Source: Lachnospiraceae bacterium UBA3316 (GTDB lineage Bacteria > Bacillota > Clostridia > Lachnospirales > Lachnospiraceae). Taken from it: a stretch of DNA of 50,041 nucleotides. The DNA lies in contig DESK01000030.1 of assembly GCA_002361955.1 (NCBI GenBank), forward strand, positions 66,893-116,933, read 5' to 3'. The position numbers were made by a program, and so were the translations under genes. Below, piece after piece: positions 1 to 7,983 of this stretch. The first letter of the stretch is position 1. Every line of letters begins with the position of its first letter. A model generated the notes under the pieces. That model searched no databases and was not told the DNA's origin. It saw nothing but the letters and a program-made list of their open reading frames with translations.

Positions 1-1
1 C

Positions 2-1030
2 AAGCTGGTGGGCTGCACCTGCGTAGGACAGGATTTGCAGCTTCGAGGTTCCCACTATACAGAGATCTTTGACGGCCATGCCGGAAATAACTATACCAGC
101 GAGGCGGTACTTGCCACAGGAGCCATCGACGCGGTACTTTCTGAGTTTAACTGCACCCTGCCGGGCATCGAGCCGATCTGCGATGAGCTGAAGATCAAGC
201 AGATCTGCCTGGACGATGTGGCGAAGAAGGCAAACGCGGAGCTGATCGAGTATTCCTATGAGACGAGGATTGAAAAGACGGAGGAGATCATCGATAAGAT
301 TATCGCGGCTTACAAGGAGCGGAGAGGGACCGTTCCCATGAACCTGTTTGCGGAGCATGGAAATAAAGATACGCTCACAGGCGTAAGCGAAGGCTCCCTG
401 AGGGATTTCCTTGGCGGAAACTGGAAGCCCCTGATCGACCTTCTCGTAGCAGGAAAAATCAAGGGTGTCGTAGGCGTTGTGGGCTGCTCCAACCTGACGG
501 CTCTGGGCCATGACGTGTGTACAGTGGAGCTGACGAAGGAGCTGATCAAGCGGGATATCCTGGTGCTTTCCGCAGGCTGCTCTTCAGGCGGCATCGAAAA
601 CTGCGGACTGATGCGCCCCGAGGCTGCCGAGCTGGCAGGGGACAGCCTGAGAGAGGTGTGCAAATCCCTGGGAATTCCCCCTGTGCTGAACTTCGGGCCT
701 TGTCTTGCCATCGGCCGTCTGGAGATCGTGGCGACGGAGCTGGCCGAGGCCATCGGCATAGACCTTCCCCAGCTTCCTTTGGCCCTCTCGGCTCCCCAGT
801 GGCTGGAGGAGCAGGCATTGGCAGACGGCTGCTTCGGACTGGCCCTGGGACTGCCCCTGCACTTAGGCCAGCAGCCCTTTATCGCCGGCAGCGATCTGGC
901 AGTGAAGCTTTTGACAGAGGATATGAAGCAGCTGACAGGCGGGCAGGTGATCGTGGAGCTTGACCCGGTAAAGGCTGCGGATAAGATCGAGGCGGTGATC
1001 CGGGAGAAGAGGCAGGAGCTGAATATCTGA
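2..1030 (+). CDS. cooS: Anaerobic carbon monoxide dehydrogenase catalytic subunit, C-terminal part
   Basis: This is the last 342 codons of a nickel-iron CO dehydrogenase, which oxidises CO to CO2 with electrons passing through FeS clusters. The gene begins left of the window. Numbering from the first complete codon, cysteines that fit the Ni-Fe-S cluster C ligands of the family are C7 (in TCVGQD), C51 (in EFNCT), C162 (in VVGCSN), C193 (in AGCSSG) and C234 (in GPCLAIGR). Their spacing is close to that of characterised enzymes; the histidine ligand and the B/D-cluster cysteines lie outside the window. The sequence around C7 reads GQDLQLRG where many CODHs have GNE-like residues, so this may be a divergent clade. 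A CooF-like ferredoxin gene starts 16 bp downstream, followed by a flavin oxidoreductase, which suggests CO-linked NAD(P) reduction rather than an acetyl-CoA synthase complex. The family call is secure; the clade is inference. Confidence 0.93.
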   Translation, partial: KLVGCTCVGQDLQLRGSHYTEIFDGHAGNNYTSEAVLATGAIDAVLSEFNCTLPGIEPICDELKIKQICLDDVAKKANAELIEYSYETRIEKTEEIIDKIIAAYKERRGTVPMNLFAEHGNKDTLTGVSEGSLRDFLGGNWKPLIDLLVAGKIKGVVGVVGCSNLTALGHDVCTVELTKELIKRDILVLSAGCSSGGIENCGLMRPEAAELAGDSLREVCKSLGIPPVLNFGPCLAIGRLEIVATELAEAIGIDLPQLPLALSAPQWLEEQALADGCFGLALGLPLHLGQQPFIAGSDLAVKLLTEDMKQLTGGQVIVELDPVKAADKIEAVIREKRQELNI

Positions 1031-1046
1031 GAAGGAGGAAGGTTTC

Positions 1047-1493
1047 ATGAAGAGAATTAAGATCGATGCGGCCAAATGCGATGGATGCAAAAGCTGCACG
1101 CTGGCCTGCATGAACAGCCACCGGACGGACGGGGGGACAGATCTCATCACGCTGGATCTGCTGGATGTGAACAATGTATCCAGAAATGAGATTGTGGGTG
1201 ACGGGCAGGGAGGTTACCTCCCCATGTTCTGCCGCCATTGCGCGGACCCCAAATGTGAGGCCAGCTGTATGAGCGGCGCCCTGTACCGGGATGAGGAGAG
1301 CGGCCATATCCTGTATGACGAGAAGAAATGCGGCGCCTGCTTCATGTGTGTGATGAACTGTCCCTATGGGATCCCGAAGGTTTCCTGGGACAGGACGAAG
1401 ATTATAAAGTGCGATTTTTGCAATGACAGACCGGAAGGGCCGGCGTGCGTGGCTGCCTGTCCCAAGAACGCGATTTATGTAGAGGAGGTGTAG
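1047..1493 (+). CDS. cooF: CooF-like 4Fe-4S ferredoxin, electron carrier of CO dehydrogenase
   Basis: A 148-residue iron-sulfur protein of the CooF/HycB/DmsB type that carries electrons from CO dehydrogenase to a partner. Four cysteine clusters are visible: CDGCKSCTLAC near the N-terminus, CRHCADPKCEASC in the middle, CGACFMCVMNCPYG, and CDFCNDRPEGPACVAACPK near the C-terminus, enough for four 4Fe-4S clusters. The start ATG follows GGAGGAAGG at a usual distance. It lies 16 bp after cooS, and only one base separates its stop from the next ATG, so the three genes are almost certainly one operon. The next gene is the likely electron acceptor. Confidence 0.92.
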   Translation: MKRIKIDAAKCDGCKSCTLACMNSHRTDGGTDLITLDLLDVNNVSRNEIVGDGQGGYLPMFCRHCADPKCEASCMSGALYRDEESGHILYDEKKCGACFMCVMNCPYGIPKVSWDRTKIIKCDFCNDRPEGPACVAACPKNAIYVEEV

Positions 1494-1494
1494 C

Positions 1495-2736
1495 ATGAGG
1501 CATGTGATCATTGGATGCGGGGCGGCAGCCATGGCGGCGGCAGAGCGGCTGCGGGTGGTGAAACCAGAGGATGATATTATCATGATATCAAAGGATACGG
1601 ATTCCCATTCCCGCTGTATGCTCCACAAATACCTGGGAGGCGAACGGGACGAGAGAGGGATCGCCTTCCGGGGGGAGGATTTCTTCCGGAAGAATCAGAT
1701 TATGTGGGCCGGCGGGCTGATGGTGGAAGGTGTGGATACAAAGGCAAAGGAGATAGCCCTCTCCTCAGGCGGAGTCCAACCCTATGACAAGCTGCTGATC
1801 GCCTCGGGAGCCGTCTACAGTGTGCCGCCCATCCCCCATTTCCGCACAGCAAAGAATGTCTTTGGTTTCCGGGATCTGAGTGACGCCCAGAAGATCCGGG
1901 AGGAGATCAGACGGAAACAGGCGAAGCAGGTCTTTATCGTGGGAAGCGGCCTGGTGGGGCTGGATGTGGCTTACGCCCTACTGGAGCTTGGCATCAAGGT
2001 GACTGTTGCGGAGATGGCGGACAGGATCCTTCCCCTTCAGACGGACGCCGTTTCCGCGAAGGCGTACCAGGAACTCTTTGAGAAGGCGGGAGCCAGCTTC
2101 CGCCTGGGCATCGGAGCCAGTGATTCCCTGGTAAACGAAGAAAATGAGATTACCCATGTGATCCTTTCCAATGGGGAGCAGATCCCCTGCGACTTTGTGG
2201 TGGCGGCGGCAGGCGTCCGTCCGAATATTGAATTTTTAAGGGACAGCGGACTGGCGGCCGAGAGGGCGCTGACGGTGGATGAGTACCTGAGAACCTCCGC
2301 CGAGGATGTGTACGCGGCCGGAGACGTCACGGGACTTTCCGGCATCTGGCCCAACGCCATGGACCAGGGGCGTGTGGCGGCCATGAACATGGCGGGGATG
2401 CCGGTTGCTTACACCGACCGCTTCTGCATTAAAAATACGATCAATTTCTTTGGCCTTACCATGCTCTCGGTGGGCGCTGTGGAGCCTGTGGGGGAGGACT
2501 GCCAGGTCGTTGTAAGGGAGAGCCGAGATACTTATAAAAAAGCCATTCTAAAGGATGGAAGGCTTTTAGGCATTCAGCTTCAGGGAGATATCTCCGGCAG
2601 CGGGATCTGGCAGTATCTGATCAAGAATAAGATCCACCTGACGGAGATCTTGAAGACGAAGGACATTTTCCATGTGAGCTACGCCGATTTTTACGGCATG
2701 GATGAAACGGGAGAATACGTATATAAGGTGAAATGA
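1495..2736 (+). CDS. FAD-dependent NAD(P) oxidoreductase of the CODH operon
   Basis: A 413-residue pyridine nucleotide-disulfide oxidoreductase-like flavoprotein. The N-terminal FAD-binding Rossmann motif is GCGAAAMAAAE (residues 7-17). A second dinucleotide-binding motif, VGSGLVGLDVAYAL, sits near residue 145-158 and would bind NAD(P)H. The TSAEDVYAAGDV segment near residue 263 is the conserved second FAD-contact motif. There is no redox-active CxxxxC, so it is closer to NADH oxidase, rubredoxin reductase and nitrite-reductase-like FNORs than to thioredoxin reductase. The cooS-cooF-FNOR arrangement is known in several anaerobic Clostridia, where it is thought to pass CO-derived electrons to NAD(P). 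A hairpin terminator follows 25 bp after the stop. Confidence 0.88.
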   Translation: MRHVIIGCGAAAMAAAERLRVVKPEDDIIMISKDTDSHSRCMLHKYLGGERDERGIAFRGEDFFRKNQIMWAGGLMVEGVDTKAKEIALSSGGVQPYDKLLIASGAVYSVPPIPHFRTAKNVFGFRDLSDAQKIREEIRRKQAKQVFIVGSGLVGLDVAYALLELGIKVTVAEMADRILPLQTDAVSAKAYQELFEKAGASFRLGIGASDSLVNEENEITHVILSNGEQIPCDFVVAAAGVRPNIEFLRDSGLAAERALTVDEYLRTSAEDVYAAGDVTGLSGIWPNAMDQGRVAAMNMAGMPVAYTDRFCIKNTINFFGLTMLSVGAVEPVGEDCQVVVRESRDTYKKAILKDGRLLGIQLQGDISGSGIWQYLIKNKIHLTEILKTKDIFHVSYADFYGMDETGEYVYKVK

Positions 2737-2760
2737 CAGATGCGATCACACCGGGCAGAA

Positions 2761-2791
2761 GGCTGCAGGGGGAAGTCCCCGGCAGCCTTTT
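2761..2791 (+). terminator. Intrinsic terminator of the cooS-cooF-FNOR operon
   Basis: GGCTGC (2761-2766) pairs with GCAGCC (2782-2787), and an inner GGGG pairs with CCCC around an AAGT-type loop. TTTT follows at 2788. The position directly after the last operon gene supports termination. Confidence 0.75.
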
Positions 2792-2871
2792 GCCGCCTTT
2801 GCGGGGAGGCGTTTTGGGGGCCGGGCGGCGGATTCCCTGCGAATCCTAACGAATTTTGCGAAAAAATTTAC

Positions 2872-2899
2872 TTGCATAATCCCTTCGCTATATTATAAT
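2872..2899 (+). promoter_or_regulatory. Sigma-A promoter for the folC leader
   Basis: TTGCAT at 2872-2877 and a perfect TATAAT at 2894-2899 are separated by 16 bp, giving an expected transcription start near 2906. This is exactly where the first closing stem of the leader RNA begins (2907). It is one of the best consensus promoters in the window. Confidence 0.75.
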
Positions 2900-2906
2900 A
2901 GTTTCA

Positions 2907-3073
2907 GTGTCAAAAGTCCGAATTCACGTCATGCTTGCATGACAGTGGATGAGAGACTTTATGACACGCCTGGAAATGAGGAAGAAGTGGGGCAGGGGCT
3001 CCGCGGATTCCGAATTTCCAGGAGGATTGTGGGAGCGCTGTGCGCGGAACAATCCGTAAACCAGTTTTGACGC
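2907..3073 (+). ncRNA. Structured multi-branched leader RNA upstream of folC, family not recognised
   Basis: The transcript from the TATAAT promoter can fold into a closed junction of about 167 nt. P1 is nine pairs joining 2907-2915 to 3065-3073 (core GTCAAAA with TTTTGAC). P2 spans 2922-2950 with a CTTG loop and a single bulged A. P3 is nine perfect pairs, CCTGGAAAT (2969-2977) with ATTTCCAGG (3014-3022), enclosing a hairpin GTGGGG/CTCCGC. P4 is GGATTGT (3024-3030) with ACAATCC (3049-3055), enclosing a GCGC/GCGC hairpin. The remaining 2737-3167 sequence has the terminator and promoter given separately and no convincing ORF. I compared it from memory with THF, ZTP, T-box, glycine and cobalamin leaders and saw no signature motif. 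It may be a cis-regulatory RNA for folC or an independent small RNA. The structure comes from hand pairing only. Confidence 0.5.
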
Positions 3074-3167
3074 CTAAATCATTATAATGAATAAGGATTT
3101 ATCGTTGCTGCCGGGCTTAGGGCCAGAGGGAACAGCAAATGAAAGAATGGGACAAGCGGTGAGTAAA

Positions 3168-4484
3168 ATGACATATACAGAAGCAGTGGAATACATTTTG
3201 AGTGTTCCGAAATTTACAAAGAAAAATGAAATGAAAAATACCATCGAGCTGCTGGAGCGGCTGGGGAGACCGGAACGGGAGATGAAAGTCATCCATGTGG
3301 CAGGAACCAACGGAAAGGGGTCGGTGTGCGCCTTCCTGTCCACCATGCTGGTGAAGGCGGGGAAGCAGACGGGCCTTTTCACTTCCCCCCATCTGGTAAA
3401 GATCAACGAGCGGTTTCAGATAAACAGCGTGCCTGTGGGCGATGAGGAGTTTCTGGCGGCTTATGAGGAGGTATGGGAGGCCGTGGAGGCCATGCAGCGG
3501 GACGGCTTCGCCCATCCCACGTATTTTGAGCTGCTGTTTGCCATGGCCATGGTGCTGTTTCGCAAAAAGCAGATGGAGTACGTGGTGCTGGAGACGGGGC
3601 TTGGCGGAAGGCTTGACGCCACGAACATGGTGGAGAAGCCCCTGATCACGGTGATTACTTCGATCAGCCTGGACCATACGGAGATTTTGGGGGACACCAT
3701 CGAAAAAATCGCCTTTGAGAAGGCGGGAATCATAAAGCCAGGGGTTTCGGTGGTTTACGACGGGCGCTGCCGGGAGGCTGAGAAGGTGATTCTGGCCAGG
3801 GCAGAGGAGCTGCATTCTCCGGCCTTCGGGCTTCATGAAGAGATGTATGAAATTTTGGCGAATACGGAGAAAAGCATTGATTTTTCACTGGATTGTGGGT
3901 ATTATGAACATACTAAAGTGACCGTGCCGTACCTGGCCCATTACCAGGTGATCAACAGCGCCCTGGCCTTGCTGGCTATGGATGTGCTGGACCGGAAGAG
4001 GGAGATCCCGATCGGGATGAGGGTTCAGGCCATCGGCGAGACTGCCTGGCAGGGGCGCATGGAAACGGTGCTTCCCGGCGTGGTATTTGACGGAGGCCAT
4101 AATGCGGACGGCATCCGGGAGTTTGTGCGGACAGTGCAGAGAGTGCAGGAAGAACAGCCGGTGACGTTGCTGTTTTCCGCGGTGATGGAGAAAAATTATG
4201 AGAAGATGATAGAGACCATCTGCCGGGAGACGGCGCTCTCCCATGTGACCGTCACCGAGATCCCGGGGGACAGAAACGTTCCCGCAGGAAAGCTCGCGGA
4301 GATTTTCCGCAGGTATACGACGGCGCCGGTGGAGGCAGTTCCCGGGATTTCCAAGGCGTTTTCTAAGGCGCTGGAGAAGAAGGGCAGCGGGATGCTTTTC
4401 TGCGCAGGCTCTCTGTATCTGGTAGGGGAGCTGAAGGCTCTGTTGGCGAGACAGACAGGAGGGGATTTAGATGATCAATTATGA
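3168..4484 (+). CDS. folC: Folylpolyglutamate synthase / dihydrofolate synthase
   Basis: A Mur-ligase-family enzyme that adds glutamate to folates (and dihydropteroate in bifunctional members). The P-loop is AGTNGKGS near residue 45; LETGLGGRLDATN and ITSISLDHTEILGDT are the Mg- and ATP-binding motifs; a C-terminal ligase domain carries DGGHNADG. I place the start at ATG 3168, giving 438 residues beginning MTYTEAVEYIL, because this matches where FolC proteins usually begin and GGTGAG lies just upstream. An in-frame ATG at 3087 would add 27 residues of unconserved sequence without a ribosome binding site. The gene is preceded by a long structured leader, and its last codons overlap the next ORF by 14 bases. 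Confidence 0.93.
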   Translation: MTYTEAVEYILSVPKFTKKNEMKNTIELLERLGRPEREMKVIHVAGTNGKGSVCAFLSTMLVKAGKQTGLFTSPHLVKINERFQINSVPVGDEEFLAAYEEVWEAVEAMQRDGFAHPTYFELLFAMAMVLFRKKQMEYVVLETGLGGRLDATNMVEKPLITVITSISLDHTEILGDTIEKIAFEKAGIIKPGVSVVYDGRCREAEKVILARAEELHSPAFGLHEEMYEILANTEKSIDFSLDCGYYEHTKVTVPYLAHYQVINSALALLAMDVLDRKREIPIGMRVQAIGETAWQGRMETVLPGVVFDGGHNADGIREFVRTVQRVQEEQPVTLLFSAVMEKNYEKMIETICRETALSHVTVTEIPGDRNVPAGKLAEIFRRYTTAPVEAVPGISKAFSKALEKKGSGMLFCAGSLYLVGELKALLARQTGGDLDDQL

Positions 4485-4617
4485 AGAGGAATTAAAGAAA
4501 TTCCATCCAAGCCTGGATGTGAATGAGGCGGAGGATGCGATTTACAACCGTGATCTGACAGATGTGACGGACATTTTAAAAGAGCTGATCATGGACGAGA
4601 AGAAAAAGAAGAGATAG
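4471..4617 (+). CDS. Small conserved-looking 48-residue protein coupled to folC
   Basis: A 48-residue ORF starting at ATG 4471 inside the 3' end of folC, in another frame, with a strong AGGAGGGG site at 4457-4464. The product is charged: an acidic N-terminal helix (INYEEELKKF), a middle with DVNEAEDAIYNRDLTDVTD, and a basic KKKKR tail. It has no signal peptide, membrane segment or cysteine. The tight overlap suggests translational coupling with folC. I do not recognise a family and make no functional claim; the strong ribosome binding site and normal codon use are the case for it being real. Confidence 0.7.
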   Translation: MINYEEELKKFHPSLDVNEAEDAIYNRDLTDVTDILKELIMDEKKKKR

Positions 4618-4667
4618 GGCGCGGCATGGGAGAAACGGCTGCGCGGAAATAATAATAAGGGGAAAAT

Positions 4668-6284
4668 ATGAACTGTATTTTTTGCGGAACTCCGCTTTCA
4701 AATCTTGACTACTGCAAAGGCTGCGGGGCGGATATTACTCTGCAGAAGCGAATCGTGCGCATCTCAAACCTGCTGTACAACCAGGGCCTGGAGAAGGCCA
4801 TGGTGCGTGATCTGTCAGGTGCCATCGTCTGCCTGAAGAGGAGTCTGAAATTCAACAAAGAAAATGTAGACGCCAGGAACCTTCTGGGCCTGGTGTATTA
4901 TGAGACGGGAGAGGTTGTCTCCGCCCTGAGCGAGTGGGTCATCAGCAAAAATATGAATGTGCCCGGGAATGCGGCGGACGGCTACATAGAAAAGCTCCAG
5001 TCCAATAAGAACAAGCTGGATGTGATCAATCAGACCATCCGCAAGTACAACCAGGCGCTGCTATACTGCCGCCAGGACAATGAAGATATGGCCATGATCC
5101 AGCTGAAAAAGGTATTGAGCCAGAATCCGCAGCTGATCAAAGCGTACCATCTGCTGGCTCTGCTCCATCTCAAGAAGCAGGAGTATGAAAAAGCCAGGAA
5201 GCTTTTAAAAAAGGCGGCTTACATCGACGCTACGAACACCACGACTCTGCGCTATCTGCAGGAGGTGGAGGCGGCCACGGGCATCAGTACCAGTCTGGAT
5301 ATAAAGCGCAAGAAGCGCTATGCCAGGGAAAAGGTCAACTCCCTGACGGGGACGACCACCTATCTCAGCGGCAATGAGATGATCATCCAGCCCACCACCT
5401 TCCGGGACAGTTCGGCGGTGGCCACCTTTATCAATATCTTTCTGGGAATTTTGCTGGGAGGGGCCATCGTATGGTTCCTGGTGGTTCCGGGGACGAAGCA
5501 GACGATCAACGCCTCTGCGAACAAGCAGGTGACGGAGGCCAACTCCAAGATGGCGGCGGAGGCCTCCAGGGTGCAGGGCCTGGAGGATGAGATTGCCGGG
5601 TATCAGGAGAAGATAGACGCGGCCAACCAGACGATGCAGGAGGCCAATGAAAAGGCCGACTCCTACGAGGAGCTTCTGGCGGCGGCGGATCTGTATATTA
5701 TGAATCCCACAAGCCAGGCCCAGGCGGCGGAGGCTTTAGGGGAGATTCAGGCGGACAGCCTCACAGGCTCCGCCAAGGATCTGTACGACCATATGATGGA
5801 AGCCATCAGCGACTACGTCTACAACGACGCCGTCAATGCGGCGAATACGGCCTATACGAACCGCAATTTTGAGGAGGCGATTACTCAGTACACGAAGGCC
5901 CTGGAGGCAAAGCCGGGGGATGAGTGGGCGCTTCTGTATCTGGGCCATTCTTACTACCAGGCCGGGAAAACAGCGAAGGCTGACAGCACGTTCCAGGAGC
6001 TGATCCAGAAGTATCCGGCGAGACAGGCGGAGGTACAGCCCTATATCACGGGAACGGCCGGAGGAAACGGCGGTCAGGAGGACGGCGAGGGCACCCAGAC
6101 AGGGGAGGATCCCCAGGGAGCAGAGGGCACCCAGCCGGAGGACGGCACCCAGGGAGCAGAAGACACCCAGCCGGAGGATGGCACTCAGGGGGCAGAGGGT
6201 ACCCAGCCGGAGGATGGCACCCAGACAGGGGACAATAACGACATCGACAGGACAGGCGGCGGAAGGCTGGGCGTATTTAATTAA
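4668..6284 (+). CDS. Zinc-ribbon, TPR-repeat single-pass membrane protein
   Basis: A 538-residue protein of unknown role. Residues 1-22 form a zinc ribbon with CIFC and CKGCG pairs. Residues about 30-205 hold tetratricopeptide-like helical repeats. A single membrane segment lies near residues 252-272 (IFLGILLGGAIVWFLVV). After it comes a predicted coiled coil (about 285-330) and a second TPR block (about 385-455). The C-terminus is a low-complexity tail of 12-residue repeats rich in Thr, Gln, Glu, Asp and Gly. By topology the zinc ribbon would be cytoplasmic and the second TPR block outside. It reads into a terminator just before the sporulation operon, so it is probably a separate transcript. 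It could be a cell-envelope or sporulation scaffold; that is only inference. Confidence 0.75.
   Translation: MNCIFCGTPLSNLDYCKGCGADITLQKRIVRISNLLYNQGLEKAMVRDLSGAIVCLKRSLKFNKENVDARNLLGLVYYETGEVVSALSEWVISKNMNVPGNAADGYIEKLQSNKNKLDVINQTIRKYNQALLYCRQDNEDMAMIQLKKVLSQNPQLIKAYHLLALLHLKKQEYEKARKLLKKAAYIDATNTTTLRYLQEVEAATGISTSLDIKRKKRYAREKVNSLTGTTTYLSGNEMIIQPTTFRDSSAVATFINIFLGILLGGAIVWFLVVPGTKQTINASANKQVTEANSKMAAEASRVQGLEDEIAGYQEKIDAANQTMQEANEKADSYEELLAAADLYIMNPTSQAQAAEALGEIQADSLTGSAKDLYDHMMEAISDYVYNDAVNAANTAYTNRNFEEAITQYTKALEAKPGDEWALLYLGHSYYQAGKTAKADSTFQELIQKYPARQAEVQPYITGTAGGNGGQEDGEGTQTGEDPQGAEGTQPEDGTQGAEDTQPEDGTQGAEGTQPEDGTQTGDNNDIDRTGGGRLGVFN
6093..6233 (+). repeat. 36-bp coding tandem repeat, about four units
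   Basis: Codons 476-522 of the TPR protein form about four 12-residue units of the type TQPEDGTQGAE(G/D). The two middle units differ by only a few bases. The repetition at DNA level makes copy number likely to vary between strains. Confidence 0.8.
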
Positions 6285-6324
6285 GCGGAACTTTTATAGG
6301 AACAATCAGAAAGAGAAACCTCAG

Positions 6325-6375
6325 AATCGGGGCATATGCACATACCAGGGCATAGGCCCCGATTTATATTTTTTT
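6325..6375 (+). terminator. Intrinsic terminator before spoIIAA
   Basis: AATCGGGGC (6325-6333) pairs perfectly with GCCCCGATT (6356-6364), and a TATATTTTTTT tract follows. It ends only 27 bp before the spoIIAA start codon. The sporulation promoter must therefore overlap it or lie upstream and read through it. Confidence 0.8.
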
Positions 6376-6402
6376 GATTGTCATATAGGAAAGGGGAAGA
6401 GC

Positions 6403-6738
6403 ATGGAACATCCATTTACCATTGCGGGAACAGAGCTTGTGATTCAGGTGCCAAAGGAGCTGGATCATCACAACGCGGAGCGGATCCGCAGGGAGGCGGA
6501 CCGGCTGCTGGGGGAGAGAAATATCCGCAGCATCGTCTTTGATTTTGGCAGGACAGGCTTTATGGACAGCTCCGGGGTGGGGCTGATTATGGGAAGATAC
6601 AAAACGATCCGGTGCCTGGGCGGAAAGGTGACGGCGATCCGGGCCAATGAGCAGGTGAGAAGGATCCTGACGCTGTCCGGCGTCTACAAGGTCATCGACA
6701 TCTGTGAGGAAGAGCCTAAGAGGGGGGAAATGCGATGA
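6403..6738 (+). CDS. spoIIAA: Anti-sigma F factor antagonist SpoIIAA
   Basis: A 111-residue STAS-domain protein that, when unphosphorylated, displaces SpoIIAB from sigma F in the forespore. The signature MDSSGVG is present with D55, S56 and S57; the phosphorylated serine of the family lies in this DSSG motif. The length matches known SpoIIAA. I chose ATG 6403, preceded by AAGGGGAAG, over upstream in-frame starts that would cross the terminator hairpin. The stop overlaps the spoIIAB start as ATGA, as expected for translationally coupled partners. Confidence 0.93.
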   Translation: MEHPFTIAGTELVIQVPKELDHHNAERIRREADRLLGERNIRSIVFDFGRTGFMDSSGVGLIMGRYKTIRCLGGKVTAIRANEQVRRILTLSGVYKVIDICEEEPKRGEMR

Positions 6739-7175
6739 AGGATGTCAATGAAATGAGGCTGGAATTTGACAGCCGTTCCTGCAACGAGGGCTTTGCCAGA
6801 GTGGCCGTGGCAGCTTTTATGAGCCAGATGAACCCTACGCTGGAGGAGGTGGACGACGTAAAGACGGCCCTCTCCGAGGCGGTGACAAATTCTGTGGTTC
6901 ACGGTTACGAGGGACAGGTCAAAAAGATCACGGTGGAATGCCGCATCCAGGGACAGGAGCTGGCGCTTATGGTGGCGGATGAGGGCTGCGGCATTGAAAA
7001 TATCAGGCAGGCCATGGAGCCCCTCTTTACGACAAAGCCGGAGGCAGAGCGTTCCGGCATGGGCTTTTCCTTTATGGAAGCCTTTATGGATCAGGTGCGG
7101 GTGGAGTCCGCGCCGGGACAGGGAACCCGCGTCTATATGAAAAAACGGGTGGGCCGGACGGCCTGTGACCAGTGA
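6735..7175 (+). CDS. spoIIAB: Anti-sigma F factor and serine kinase SpoIIAB
   Basis: A 146-residue GHKL-type ATPase that binds sigma F and phosphorylates SpoIIAA. The N-box is SEAVTNSVVHGYE, the G1 box DEGCGIEN, and the G2 region SGMGFSFME, in the right order. It begins four bases inside spoIIAA and ends 12 bp before sigF, the classic spoIIA operon order. Confidence 0.95.
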   Translation: MKDVNEMRLEFDSRSCNEGFARVAVAAFMSQMNPTLEEVDDVKTALSEAVTNSVVHGYEGQVKKITVECRIQGQELALMVADEGCGIENIRQAMEPLFTTKPEAERSGMGFSFMEAFMDQVRVESAPGQGTRVYMKKRVGRTACDQ

Positions 7176-7187
7176 AAGGAAAGGCCC

Positions 7188-7904
7188 ATGGAACATACCC
7201 TTGCGTTAATAGAGAAAGCACACGGAGGGGATAAAGAGGCAAGAGAGACACTGGTAGAAGAAAATATGGGATTGGTTTATACCATTGCGCGCCGTTTTGG
7301 CGGCCGGGGGCATGAACCGGAGGATCTGGTGCAAATCGGGAGCATCGGCCTTTTAAAGGCCATTGACAAGTTTGACACCTCCTTTGACGTGCGCTTTTCC
7401 ACCTACGCCGTGCCAATGATTTCCGGGGAGATCAAGCGGTTTCTGCGGGACGACGGGATGATCAAGGTGAGCAGAAGCCTGAAGGAGACGGCGGGAAAGG
7501 CCTGCATGGCCCGAGAGATTCTGGAAAAGCGGAACGGGAGGGAACCCACTTTGGAGGAGATCTCCGCGGAGATCGGGGCCGCCAGGGAGGATATTGTGCT
7601 GGCCATGGAATCGGCGGCGGAGGTGGAATCCCTGCATAAGACCATTTACCAGGGGGACGGAAGCGCCATTTTGCTGATGGACCGCCTGGAAGAACGGCGG
7701 AATCCCAATGAGGAGCTTTTGAACAGCATGCTGCTTCGGGGGCTTTTAGAGGGATTGCCGGAGACGGAGCGGACGCTGATCTGCCTGCGCTATTTTGAAG
7801 AAAAGACACAGACCGAGGTGGCCGAGCGGCTTGGCATTTCCCAGGTGCAGGTTTCCCGGTACGAAAAGAAAATATTGAGGAAGCTGCGGGCGAGGGCCGT
7901 ATAA
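7188..7904 (+). CDS. sigF: Forespore-specific RNA polymerase sigma factor F
   Basis: A 238-residue sigma-70 family protein. Region 2 has NMGLVYTIARRF and EDLVQIGSIGLLKAIDKFD followed by FSTYAVPMISGEIKRF; region 3 follows; region 4 ends with a helix-turn-helix TEVAERLGISQVQVSRYEKKIL. Its position directly after spoIIAB identifies it as sigma F rather than sigma G or B. It would direct early forespore genes, in other bacteria including spoVA genes, which here sit immediately downstream. Confidence 0.95.
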   Translation: MEHTLALIEKAHGGDKEARETLVEENMGLVYTIARRFGGRGHEPEDLVQIGSIGLLKAIDKFDTSFDVRFSTYAVPMISGEIKRFLRDDGMIKVSRSLKETAGKACMAREILEKRNGREPTLEEISAEIGAAREDIVLAMESAAEVESLHKTIYQGDGSAILLMDRLEERRNPNEELLNSMLLRGLLEGLPETERTLICLRYFEEKTQTEVAERLGISQVQVSRYEKKILRKLRARAV

Positions 7905-7983
7905 TTTTTCCTTCCGGGGACACACTAGCTGTGAGAGAAAAAGACTGCTGCGAACAGCAGCCTGAACAGAGAGGAAGGATACG

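Noticed and set aside
2907..3167. T-box, THF or ZTP riboswitch before folC
   Set aside because: No T-box GGTGG antiterminator motif, no ZTP GGGTCGTG-type pseudoknot sequence, and no THF consensus could be found by eye.
3087..3167. Upstream folC start at ATG 3087
   Set aside because: No ribosome binding site and no conserved residues before MTYTEAVEYI; ATG 3168 fits the family better.
6178..6402. In-frame extension of SpoIIAA to an upstream start
   Set aside because: It would run through the TPR gene end and the terminator hairpin and adds unrelated residues.
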